Part shown: piece after piece, positions 57,042 through 64,000 of the stretch
How positions within the stretch are numbered: position 1 is the stretch's first letter
Layout: each line of letters starts with the position of its first letter
Source: Alkalihalobacterium chitinilyticum
GTDB taxonomy: Bacteria; Bacillota; Bacilli; Bacillales; Bacillaceae_F
Length of the DNA stretch: 64,000 nt
NCBI RefSeq assembly: GCF_029028005.1
Contig: NZ_JAOTPO010000020.1
Location: 1-64,000 of the forward strand
Reading direction: 5' to 3'
Made by a program: the position numbers and the translations under genes
The notes under the pieces: generated by a model
Database searches by the model: none
What the model was told of the DNA's origin: nothing
What the model saw: only the letters and a program-made list of their open reading frames with translations

Positions 57042-57197
57042 AATACTACTGGATGAAAGTGTATGTTAAGAGGATGTAAAATTCGATTGATAAACTAAAA
57101 ATTCTATAGTAGTGTAAGGGAGTAGAATAATTTAGAATATCGTTTGCATTTAGATATAAATTGGAAATAATGGATTTCCAATTTATTTTATAACATT

Positions 57198-57225
57198 TTG
57201 TGCAATCGTTTTCACTGTTTATAAT
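57198..57225 (+). promoter_or_regulatory. Amylase promoter with an internal cre site
   Basis: TTGTGC (57198-57203) and TATAAT (57220-57225), spacer 16, form a promoter. TGCAATCGTTTTCA (57201-57214) lies in the spacer and matches the catabolite-responsive element TGWAANCGNTNWCA at all but one position. CcpA bound here would block RNA polymerase, so glucose repression of the amylase is expected. Confidence 0.75.
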
Positions 57226-57248
57226 TAAACTAAGAAGGAGTAGACGAC

Positions 57249-59690
57249 ATGGGGAAGAAAATTTACCAAAAGAATGCTGCTATTTTTGTCTTATGTATAT
57301 TTGTCTTGAGTATGTTCACGAGTTATTTGCCAGCTACATTAGTATTAGCTGAAGAAACAATGACGGGCTCTACAGCTAATGTAACCAAGGTTTTTAATTC
57401 TAACTTTGAAAGCGCTTTAGAAGTTGCGAACGACACTGGGGAGCGCCAGATTTATTTTGTTTATGAAAGAGAAGATCAGCAGTACGATGGTTGGAACATC
57501 TGGGTATGGGATACAGAATATAAGGATGATCAAATCGATTTTATTGAATATAAAGACGGTAAAGCGATCGCAAGGATTAATATAGGTCCTGATACCGAAC
57601 GTGTTGGATTTGTGCTCCGTGATACTGATGATTGGAATACGGCTACAAAGGATGTTGAACAGGATCGATTTATTGATGTAAATAAACATGATCACATCAC
57701 ACAAGTTTTTGTAACGAGTGGGGAAATAGCTTTTGAAACGGTTAGTGATACGGATACGGATGCACCTTCTTCTAATGTAGAAACGAACGTTGAAGTTGAG
57801 TTAGAAATAGAAGGGTCAACATATCCAGAAGTCATTAACTATAATCAAAATGCTGTGTTAACTTTATCGATTGAGAGTAAAGAAGAAGTAGCCCTGCGTG
57901 AAATCTATGTTGATTTAAGCGAAGTAGGTGGAAAGGAAAAAGTTGCGATTGATACTGATCTTAAAGAAGTTTCGTTTGCTGTTGATCGCTCTATAACCGC
58001 AGGTGTTAAATCGCTACCGATTGTTGTCACTGACCAATACGGGAACCGACATACAGATGAAGTAACAATTGAAATTGCGGCTAGGACGTTCATGGGTGAA
58101 GCAGACTTTGATTGGGATGAAGCTAGAATTTACTTTTTATTAACGGATCGCTTTTTCGATGGAGACCGATCTAATAATGATCCTTATGGTATTGGTTATA
58201 ATACAGAACAACGTGGAACTTATCAAGGGGGGGACTTTAAGGGAATAACAAACAAGCTCGATTATTTATATGATTTAGGAATTAACACCATTTGGATTAG
58301 TCCAATTGTAGAAAATATTAGGTATGATGTTCGGCATGAGTATCCAGATACACCTTATTATGGGTACCACGGGTATTGGGCAAGTAATTTTGAAGAACTG
58401 AACCCTCACTTTGGGACAATGGATGACTTCCATGAATTAATTGACGAAGCACATGATCGTGGAATGAAAATTATGATTGATGTCGTTTTAAACCATACAG
58501 GCTATGGGTTAAAAGAAGCGGATGCGGTGTATGAAGACGAAATTCCTTTCTTTCCGACTGCTGAAGAAAGAGCGCGTTTTGCTGGAATGCTTCGTGATGG
58601 GGGAACAGGTACGGTTCGAGGTGAACTGGCGGGCTTACCGGACTTCTTAACGGAAGACCCTGCAGTTCGTGAACAAATTATTCAATGGCAAGTGGACTGG
58701 ATTGAAAAATCAAGAACGCCTAATGGAAATACGATCGACTACTTTCGAGTGGATACTGTGAAGCACGTTGAAGATACGACTTGGATGGCATTCAAAAATG
58801 AGTTAACAAAGATTATGCCTGAGTTTAAATTAATTGGAGAGTCTTGGGGAGCAGGTCCTAATGATGACCACGGATACCTAAACACCGGAATGATGGACTC
58901 ATTACTCGATTTTGATTTTAAAAATGAGGCACGTAACTTCGTAAACGGTCAATTAGAAAATGTTCAACAAAACTTAGAGGTTCGAAATGCACAGTTGAGT
59001 AATGGGGCAACTTTAGGGCAATTTTTAGGAAGTCATGATGAAGCAGGATTTTTAGAGCTAGTTCGTCAAGATATCGGCAAATTAAAAGTCGGGGCTGCAT
59101 TACAAATCACAGCTAAAGGTCAACCCGTTATTTATTACGGTGAGGAGCTTGGCCTATCAGGTTTGGATAACTATCCATATTATGATAATCGCTATGATAT
59201 GGCATGGGAAGATATAGAGGATAATGAAGTACTAATACACTATAAAAAGCTTTTAAATATCCGAAAAGATTATTCGGATGTGTTTTCTAAAGGTACACGA
59301 TCACAAGTAGCAGGAAGTGATGAAGAAGGTTTTAGTATTTTTGCTCGGTCGTTTAATGACAAATCCATTTTAGTCGGCTTAAATACAAATGATGAAGTGA
59401 GTGAGGCTACATTTGAAGTACCTTTTACTGGTAATGTTATGGACTTGTATTCAAATCAAGTCTATGAAGTCGTCGGAAATGAAGTAAAGGTCCAACTTCC
59501 AAGTCGAAGTGAGGGCGGGACAGTTATTTTAGTGGAAAGTATAGACGGGTTAGAGAGTATAGAAGCGCCGGTTACAGCTGACAAAAATGATCATGTGCCA
59601 GCAGTAGTCAGTTATTTGTATTGGATAATTATCGTACTATTAGTAGTAACAGCGGTTGGGGCAGCTTATCTGGCTAAAAAAAGAAAATAA
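57249..59690 (+). CDS. Secreted, membrane-anchored GH13 amylase with CBM41-like domain
   Basis: The 813-residue protein has a signal peptide (about residues 1-35, ending near VLA), a domain near 60-160 resembling CBM41 starch/pullulan-binding modules (IYFVYEREDQQYDGWNIWVW, WNTATKDVEQDR), a linker and Ig-like part, and a GH13 barrel from about 285. Catalytic residues are Asp502 (FRVDTVKH), Glu531 (GESWG) and Asp597 (GSHDEAG). A C-terminal membrane helix (790-808) and a KKRK tail should tether it to the cell surface. It should degrade starch, pullulan or related alpha-glucans; the exact specificity cannot be read from the sequence. GAAGGAG precedes the ATG, and a cre-overlapped promoter suggests CcpA control. 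Confidence 0.88.
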   Translation: MGKKIYQKNAAIFVLCIFVLSMFTSYLPATLVLAEETMTGSTANVTKVFNSNFESALEVANDTGERQIYFVYEREDQQYDGWNIWVWDTEYKDDQIDFIEYKDGKAIARINIGPDTERVGFVLRDTDDWNTATKDVEQDRFIDVNKHDHITQVFVTSGEIAFETVSDTDTDAPSSNVETNVEVELEIEGSTYPEVINYNQNAVLTLSIESKEEVALREIYVDLSEVGGKEKVAIDTDLKEVSFAVDRSITAGVKSLPIVVTDQYGNRHTDEVTIEIAARTFMGEADFDWDEARIYFLLTDRFFDGDRSNNDPYGIGYNTEQRGTYQGGDFKGITNKLDYLYDLGINTIWISPIVENIRYDVRHEYPDTPYYGYHGYWASNFEELNPHFGTMDDFHELIDEAHDRGMKIMIDVVLNHTGYGLKEADAVYEDEIPFFPTAEERARFAGMLRDGGTGTVRGELAGLPDFLTEDPAVREQIIQWQVDWIEKSRTPNGNTIDYFRVDTVKHVEDTTWMAFKNELTKIMPEFKLIGESWGAGPNDDHGYLNTGMMDSLLDFDFKNEARNFVNGQLENVQQNLEVRNAQLSNGATLGQFLGSHDEAGFLELVRQDIGKLKVGAALQITAKGQPVIYYGEELGLSGLDNYPYYDNRYDMAWEDIEDNEVLIHYKKLLNIRKDYSDVFSKGTRSQVAGSDEEGFSIFARSFNDKSILVGLNTNDEVSEATFEVPFTGNVMDLYSNQVYEVVGNEVKVQLPSRSEGGTVILVESIDGLESIEAPVTADKNDHVPAVVSYLYWIIIVLLVVTAVGAAYLAKKRK

Positions 59691-59738
59691 ACATTAGCCT
59701 TTGTCACTAAATTGGATAAATTCAACGGTATTTCCATC

Positions 59739-59768
59739 GCATGAGTATTATTAAATCTCTTGATACTA
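59739..59768 (+). promoter_or_regulatory. Possible forespore promoter for ybaK-cwlD
   Basis: GCATG (59739-59743) and GATACTA (59762-59768) are 18 bases apart, close to the sigma-G pattern (GHATR, then CATNHTA) except for G in place of the first C. It fits the sporulation role of cwlD. Confidence 0.4.
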
Positions 59769-59796
59769 ATGAAAAAGGTATTGAGGAGAGGTTCTA

Positions 59797-60234
59797 ATGA
59801 CAGTAATCACAACATTCTCAGAAAAACAACGTGAGAAGCGGTGGAAGTTTGAGCGTAAGATATTAAGACAATTATCGTTAAATGATCTTAAGAAAGATGC
59901 CCAGCAACATTTTGAACCTTTGTTTCCATTCCATTTTCAGTATGAGCCGTTTTTGATTGATCCAATTATTGATGCAGCGATTGATTCATTTTTAATTGGA
60001 GCTGAATTTAGTCGCTTCGGATATTACGGTGAAGCGTTACGAGATGTTAGGTTTCGTTGTGAAGATGAGTTAAAAGATATTTATACACAACTATTTTATA
60101 TACTTGAAGCCTGGTACACCTATCGAGATATTGGGTTAGATTCATTATATTTAGCCGTAGAGCAATTTGTAGAAAAGTGGTGGGAAAAAGGTTTTACAGA
60201 AGGAACAAAACGTTATCGAATGCGTCTTCATTAA
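59797..60234 (+). CDS. ybaK: DUF2521 family protein (YbaK)
   Basis: The 145-residue protein matches the YbaK/DUF2521 family by length, by the FSRFGYYGE and LDSLYLAVEQFVEKWWEKGF segments and by its place just ahead of cwlD, as in B. subtilis. There is no signal peptide or membrane helix; the protein is rich in aromatic and charged residues, with no recognised catalytic motif. Its function is unknown to me, though the location suggests a link to sporulation. Confidence 0.8.
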   Translation: MTVITTFSEKQREKRWKFERKILRQLSLNDLKKDAQQHFEPLFPFHFQYEPFLIDPIIDAAIDSFLIGAEFSRFGYYGEALRDVRFRCEDELKDIYTQLFYILEAWYTYRDIGLDSLYLAVEQFVEKWWEKGFTEGTKRYRMRLH

Positions 60235-60251
60235 TCTAGACAAGTTTCTGT

Positions 60252-60280
60252 TCATATTTTCCTCCTTGTCCCAATATAAA
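60252..60280 (+). promoter_or_regulatory. Possible sigma-E type promoter for cwlD
   Basis: TCATATT (60252-60258) fits the sigma-E -35 pattern KMATATT. AATATAAA (60273-60280), 14 bases on, is a partial match to the -10 CATACAHT. In B. subtilis cwlD is transcribed during sporulation, which makes this plausible. Confidence 0.35.
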
Positions 60281-60311
60281 TAAAGGGAAGAGGACGTAGG
60301 AGGGACTGGGA

Positions 60312-61028
60312 ATGAAAAAGTGGATTAAAGGGGGCGGATTCGCTCTAGCGGTTGTTGGATTACTTTTTATTGTGCAATACCAATTTATTAGTGATGACTC
60401 ATGGTCAACTTGGCAACTTCCCTTGTCTGGAAAAGTAATTATACTTGACCCTGGACATGGCGGACCAGACGGCGGGGCAGTATCCAAAAGCGGGTTGCTT
60501 GAAAAAGATGTTACCTTAGAAATTGCACTCGATCTTAGAGATTATTTACAAGAAGCAGGTGCACTTGTTTTAATGACTCGAGAAGAAGATAAAGACCTAG
60601 CCGATTCAGATATAAAAAAAATACGTCACCGTAAAGTGCAGGATTTAAAGCGGAGGGTAGAGTTAATTAATGGTTCGGACGGTGATATGTTTGTCAGTAT
60701 TCATTTGAATGCGATTCCTTCGCCAAAATGGAAAGGTGCACAAACGTTCTACAATCGAACGATAGAAGAAAATGAGTATATTGCAAAATTTGTTCAAGAT
60801 GAAATTCGCAGAAATTTAGAAAATACACATCGAGTGGCAAAGCCGATTGGTAATGTGTATCTCATCAAACAAGCCAAAATTCCGGGTGTTCTTGTCGAAG
60901 TAGGTTTCCTTTCTAATCCAGAAGAAGCACGATTACTGGAGAAGGAGAAATACCAACAAAAAGTTGCGGCTTCCATCTATCAAGGAATACTCAGATATTA
61001 CTCAGAAGAACCTGTGCCTGCTTCCTAG
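60312..61028 (+). CDS. cwlD: Germination-specific N-acetylmuramoyl-L-alanine amidase CwlD
   Basis: CwlD works with PdaA to make the muramic delta-lactam of spore cortex, needed for recognition by germination lytic enzymes. The N-terminus has one membrane/signal segment (about residues 8-27). The Amidase_3 domain shows the zinc ligands in LDPGHGGPDGG (His) and SIHLNA (His), and the catalytic Glu in LVEVGFLSN. Length is 238 residues. GTAGGAGGG precedes the ATG. It is followed by salA, as in B. subtilis. Confidence 0.94.
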   Translation: MKKWIKGGGFALAVVGLLFIVQYQFISDDSWSTWQLPLSGKVIILDPGHGGPDGGAVSKSGLLEKDVTLEIALDLRDYLQEAGALVLMTREEDKDLADSDIKKIRHRKVQDLKRRVELINGSDGDMFVSIHLNAIPSPKWKGAQTFYNRTIEENEYIAKFVQDEIRRNLENTHRVAKPIGNVYLIKQAKIPGVLVEVGFLSNPEEARLLEKEKYQQKVAASIYQGILRYYSEEPVPAS

Positions 61029-61109
61029 TGTGCGTAAGCGTAATCAACGTATTCCTCATGCGAGTTATGCTATACTAACTATATCTACATAAAAAGGATG
61101 GTGTACTCG

Positions 61110-62156
61110 TTGTTAACAGAAGAAAAAGTATTAAGTGCATTGAAAACAGTAATGGATCCTTTTTTAAATAAGTCCATTGTCGAAGTTGATTCGATTCGTG
61201 AAATTAAAATTAAGGATAATCATGTAAGTTTAAAAATTGCCATCGCTAAAACAGGAACAGCTGAACAAATGCAGCTACAACAACAAATGGTCAATGTATT
61301 AAAATCGGCTGGAGCTGAATCAGTGGGGCTTCGTTTTGAAAACTTAACAGAACAAGAATTACAACAGCGTGGTGGAGTTGAACAAAAACAAGCTCCATCT
61401 CTGCTTACATCTAAAAATACTACGTTTATCGCGGTAACCAGTGGTAAAGGCGGGGTTGGTAAGTCAACCGTTTCCGTTAACTTAGCGACAACTTTAGCAC
61501 GACTAGGTAAAAAAGTAGGCATTATCGATGCTGATATTTACGGCTTTAGTGTTCCAGACATGATGGGAGTTGAGGAACGCCCTAAGGTGATCGCAGAACG
61601 TATATACCCTGTTGAACGATTTGGAGTAAAAGTGATTTCTATGGGCTTCTTCGTTGAAGATAACGCTCCTGTTATTTGGAGAGGACCAATGTTAGGAAAA
61701 ATGCTTAACAACTTCTTCAGTGAAGTAGAGTGGGGCGAGCTGGATTACTTAATTTTAGACTTACCTCCAGGTACCGGAGATGTTGCTTTAGATGTTCACA
61801 CGATGCTTCCACTTTCAAAAGAAATCATCGTTACGACACCTCATGCTACTGCTGCATTCGTTGCGGCGCGTGCTGGAGCTATGGCGATTAAAACGAATCA
61901 CGAAATTATCGGTGTAGTAGAAAATATGGCTTACTTTGAAAGTAAAGTAACCGGTGAGAAAGAGTACGTATTTGGAACTGGCGGCGGTGAGCGTTTAGCT
62001 GAAGAATTAAAGACGGAAGTATTAGGCCAAATTCCATTAGGACAACCAGAGATCAATAAGGATGATTTTGCACCGTCTATTTATGATGAAAACCACCCGA
62101 TTGGAAAGATCTACACAGAGATTGCTAAACGTGTGATTGATAAAGTAGAAAGATAA
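61110..62156 (+). CDS. salA: SalA, Mrp/NBP35-family P-loop ATPase
   Basis: Deviant Walker A SGKGGVGKST (near residue 113) and the Mrp-type segments IDADIYGFSVPDMMG and LPPGTGDVALD mark the family. N-terminal residues 5-80 are a MIP18-like domain. The CxxC that binds an Fe-S cluster in ApbC is absent: the position after ENMAYF reads ESKVTGEKEY. This agrees with B. subtilis SalA, a protease-expression regulator. The likely start is TTG 61110, spaced six bases from AAAGGATGGTG; the ATG at 61098 overlaps that site. It has 348 residues. A strong terminator follows. Confidence 0.9.
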   Translation: MLTEEKVLSALKTVMDPFLNKSIVEVDSIREIKIKDNHVSLKIAIAKTGTAEQMQLQQQMVNVLKSAGAESVGLRFENLTEQELQQRGGVEQKQAPSLLTSKNTTFIAVTSGKGGVGKSTVSVNLATTLARLGKKVGIIDADIYGFSVPDMMGVEERPKVIAERIYPVERFGVKVISMGFFVEDNAPVIWRGPMLGKMLNNFFSEVEWGELDYLILDLPPGTGDVALDVHTMLPLSKEIIVTTPHATAAFVAARAGAMAIKTNHEIIGVVENMAYFESKVTGEKEYVFGTGGGERLAEELKTEVLGQIPLGQPEINKDDFAPSIYDENHPIGKIYTEIAKRVIDKVER

Positions 62157-62192
62157 TAAGTTTGTAAGTAATTAACATAAGTAACCAATATG

Positions 62193-62225
62193 AAAAGCAG
62201 TCCCTTATTTCGGGACTGCTTTTTG
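62193..62225 (+). terminator. Terminator after salA
   Basis: AAAAGCAGTCCC (62193-62204) pairs with GGGACTGCTTTT (62212-62223), with more T after. The symmetry would let it also end gerD transcription from the other strand. Another stem, GTTTTAGCG/CGCTAAAC (62304-62328), lies closer to the gerD stop. Confidence 0.88.
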
Positions 62226-62341
62226 TTTAAAAAACTTCGCTGAAAACTTATGACTCAGTACGTATCTCCACTAAATGAAAAAGAAGAAGGTTAATCGGTT
62301 GTAGTTTTAGCGATTGTTACCGCTAAACGGCGTTTTTCAGT

Positions 62342-62968
62342 CTAAGAGCCTTCCTCGCCACCTTCATCTTCTTCCTCTTGCGCTTGTTCTTCCTGCTTTT
62401 CAGCTTCTTGTTGTAATTGTTCTGCGGTCACTTTACCTAAAATTTGATTGACCTTCGCAACAAAGAAGGGACTTTCAAAGGCTTCAGCCATCACTGTCAT
62501 AACTTGTTGTCTGTATTCTCTTGTTTTCATTAAATCCAATGCAGCTTTTTCCATTTCCGGATCTTTAAGAATATCCATCATCATTGCTTGATACTCCGGG
62601 TCTTTCATTAAACTTTTAAGCATTTCCTCAGTTTCTTTCTTTAAACTTTCAGCTAATGCTTGGGCAAATTCAGGATCTTGCATCGTATCTTCCCAGAATG
62701 CTCTTGCTTCTTCGGAAGTTAACGTACTTTGAATCGTTTCTTTTACAAAAGCTTGTTCCATAATGAGGTTTTGTTGAACTTCCTCATCAGTTATTGCTTC
62801 TGATATAGCCTTTTTTCCTTCCTCGGTCTGTAACATGTCGACCATCATTTTCTTTGTACTTTCGTAGTCAGGTTGAGCAGCTTGACTATTGCCTTCTGCT
62901 GGTGCGCACCCTGAAACAATCGATACAAAAATTGCTGGAATTAGGATGAGTTTGTAAAATCGCCCCAT
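62342..62968 (-). CDS. gerD: Spore germination lipoprotein GerD
   Basis: GerD is a spore inner-membrane lipoprotein that clusters nutrient germinant receptors. The signal segment ends in a lipobox, IVSGC, with the lipid-modified Cys21. A long alpha-helical region with repeated acidic and hydrophobic residues follows (EEMLKSLMKDPEYQAMM and similar), and the end is a Glu/Gln-rich tail. I start it at 62968 (MGRFYKL), behind AGGAAGAG, giving 208 residues; the open frame runs further to 63007. It is transcribed against its neighbours from a sigma-G type promoter. Confidence 0.93.
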   Translation of the reverse strand: MGRFYKLILIPAIFVSIVSGCAPAEGNSQAAQPDYESTKKMMVDMLQTEEGKKAISEAITDEEVQQNLIMEQAFVKETIQSTLTSEEARAFWEDTMQDPEFAQALAESLKKETEEMLKSLMKDPEYQAMMMDILKDPEMEKAALDLMKTREYRQQVMTVMAEAFESPFFVAKVNQILGKVTAEQLQQEAEKQEEQAQEEEDEGGEEGS

Positions 62969-62997
62969 TAATCTCTTCCTTTCGATCATTTTGTCAT

Positions 62998-63027
62998 TAA
63001 TATGCAATATTTCTACAAATTTTATGC
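62998..63027 (-). promoter_or_regulatory. Sigma-G promoter of gerD
   Basis: On the minus strand, GCATA (63027-63023) and CATATTA (63004-62998) are 18 bases apart. Both fit the forespore sigma-G consensus (GHATR and CATNHTA), matching the known sigma-G dependence of gerD in B. subtilis. Confidence 0.75.
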
Positions 63028-63111
63028 ATATCTTAAAGGGATAACCTAGATTTTTTACAATGTCATTGGTACAATCAATAAAGCAGAATAGAAGATGGAG
63101 GAGCGTTCATC

Positions 63112-63705
63112 GTGAATAGCCGTAAAGTTGTTTATTTGTTTTTTACATCACTATTAATAGGAAGTATTAGTGGTGCAATAGTAGGACTTGCCCTCGATTG
63201 GTCGGTGTATACTGCAGAAGGGGCAATGAATTTTCTCTTTGGTTTAATTTGGTTGTTAGGAATAAGTGCTGCCTTTAGTATAATCAGTCAAATGGGCTTC
63301 TTTGCTTATTTAACCGTTCATAGACTAGGGTTAGGTTTATTTAAAACAGCAAAGCTGTGGAACAAAGTTCAAGTTGTCGTAATTGCTTTTGTCATTTTTG
63401 ATTTAATCTATCTTCGTTACCTGGCATTTGCACAAGAAGGTGAAACGGTATTTCATTATGTTTTAATGCCAGTACTACTTCTCATATACGGTCTTATTGT
63501 TGCTTATTTCAAAGCTAAAGATACAAATCAAGGGGCATTTATTCCAGCGTTATTTTTTATTGTCGTAGTTACCACGATTGAATGGGTTCCTGCGTTAACG
63601 GTTAATGATCCTAAATGGTTATGGATTTACTTTGCACCGTTACTAGCAGCGAATACGTGGCAGTTATTAATTTTACATCGTTTAACAGGAAATCAAGCTA
63701 AATAA
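63112..63705 (+). CDS. kbaA: KbaA, KinB-pathway activation protein
   Basis: KbaA is an integral membrane protein needed for KinB to feed the sporulation phosphorelay. The 197-residue sequence has about six hydrophobic spans (for example residues 8-28, 40-60, 100-115 and 120-135). The start is GTG at 63112, with GGAGGAG nearby. Identification rests on length, membrane pattern and its place after gerD. I see no clear sigma-A promoter close to it. Confidence 0.87.
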   Translation: MNSRKVVYLFFTSLLIGSISGAIVGLALDWSVYTAEGAMNFLFGLIWLLGISAAFSIISQMGFFAYLTVHRLGLGLFKTAKLWNKVQVVVIAFVIFDLIYLRYLAFAQEGETVFHYVLMPVLLLIYGLIVAYFKAKDTNQGAFIPALFFIVVVTTIEWVPALTVNDPKWLWIYFAPLLAANTWQLLILHRLTGNQAK

Positions 63706-63711
63706 AAAAAA

Positions 63712-63746
63712 GAAACAGTTGGGCGCATCCAACTGTTTCTTTTTTT
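63712..63746 (+). terminator. Bidirectional terminator between kbaA and pdaB
   Basis: GAAACAGTTGG (63712-63722) pairs perfectly with CCAACTGTTTC (63729-63739). It is flanked by A8 before and T7 after, so it can end both the + strand kbaA and the - strand pdaB transcripts. Confidence 0.9.
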
Positions 63747-63868
63747 AAATTTTAGTTATAGTCGCCGGTGAGTATAGGGTAGTAGATCGGTTTATAAATG
63801 GGAACAAACTTCGACATCATTTTTAAAAACTTTTAAACACATTACAATAGGTAGATTAAGTAGATATT

Positions 63869-64000
63869 TTATTTAATCTCTTCACTTTTTGTAGTTGTAC
63901 TTGCTATCAATTCACTAACCGTTACAAACTTATAACCTTTGCCCTTTAAGCGGTCAACAATTATAGGAAGGGCTTTATGAGTTTGTTTGGCAGAGTCAGA
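63869..64000 (-). CDS. pdaB: Polysaccharide deacetylase PdaB, C-terminal part
   Basis: The minus strand from the window edge is open for 43 codons before TAA (63871-63869), reading [19 protein letters not shown], then [12 protein letters not shown]. This is the usual end of the NodB-type polysaccharide deacetylase fold (family helix ending [14 protein letters not shown]). The place after kbaA matches PdaB, a sporulation-specific deacetylase in B. subtilis. Only the C-terminus is in the window, so the catalytic residues cannot be checked. Confidence 0.75.
   Translation of the reverse strand, partial: SDSAKQTHKALPIIVDRLKGKGYKFVTVSELIASTTTKSEEIK

Noticed and set aside
57417-57704. Minus-strand 95-codon frame inside the amylase gene
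   Set aside because: Antisense shadow of a clear CBM41-like coding region.

Overview
The window is a piece of a low-GC, spore-forming Firmicute chromosome, best described as a Bacillaceae member related to but distinct from Bacillus subtilis. The evidence is gene order and protein identity: ctsR-mcsA-mcsB-clpC-radA-disA-yacL-ispD-ispF-gltX-cysE-cysS-mrnC-rlmB-rae1-sigH-rpmG-secE-nusG, followed by the L11/L1, L10/L12, rpoBC, str, S10, spc and alpha clusters, all on the + strand, then ecfA1-ecfA2-ecfT-truA, rplM-rpsI and a sporulation block (ybaK, cwlD, salA, gerD, kbaA, pdaB). Species cannot be fixed from the sequence alone.

Layout. 1-647 has no convincing gene; its first 120 bases hold a compact inverted-repeat structure. 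648-5316 is the CtsR-controlled protein quality-control operon with an evident heat-shock operator. 5498-16124 carries DNA repair and c-di-AMP synthesis (radA, disA), a PIN/TRAM membrane protein, two MEP-pathway genes, glutamyl- and cysteinyl-tRNA synthetases with a cysteine T-box in front of cysE-cysS, and three RNA-processing genes. 16200-18085 has sigH, rpmG, secE and nusG. 18336-33853 is the L11-L1, L10-L12, rpoB-rpoC and str (S12, S7, EF-G, EF-Tu) region. 34402-49555 is one long run of ribosomal protein genes with secY, adk, map, infA and rpoA. 49664-53989 holds the energising module of an ECF vitamin transporter, truA and rplM-rpsI. 54127-59690 is a three-gene accessory stretch: a subtilase without a signal peptide, a histidine kinase interrupted by a stop codon, and a secreted, membrane-anchored GH13 amylase. 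59797-64000 returns to the conserved sporulation and germination neighbourhood.

Regulation visible in the sequence includes a CtsR operator, a cysteine T-box, an L10 attenuator leader, an L13-type leader, two L1-type binding folds (before rplK and before rplA), an S10 leader fold, a cre site between the -35 and -10 boxes of the amylase promoter, and sporulation-type promoter matches before gerD, ybaK and cwlD. Strong intrinsic terminators close clpC, sigH, rpmG, nusG, rplL, tuf, rplQ, rpsI, the protease, the kinase, salA and kbaA.

Most of the window is ordinary core genome. I do not see a clearly new biological system. The best second-look items are the folded element at 9-120, the paired L1-type folds, a hairpin lying between a distant Shine-Dalgarno and the nusG start, an adenylate kinase that has lost two of its zinc ligands, overlapping alternative hairpins upstream of rpoA, and the accessory trio.
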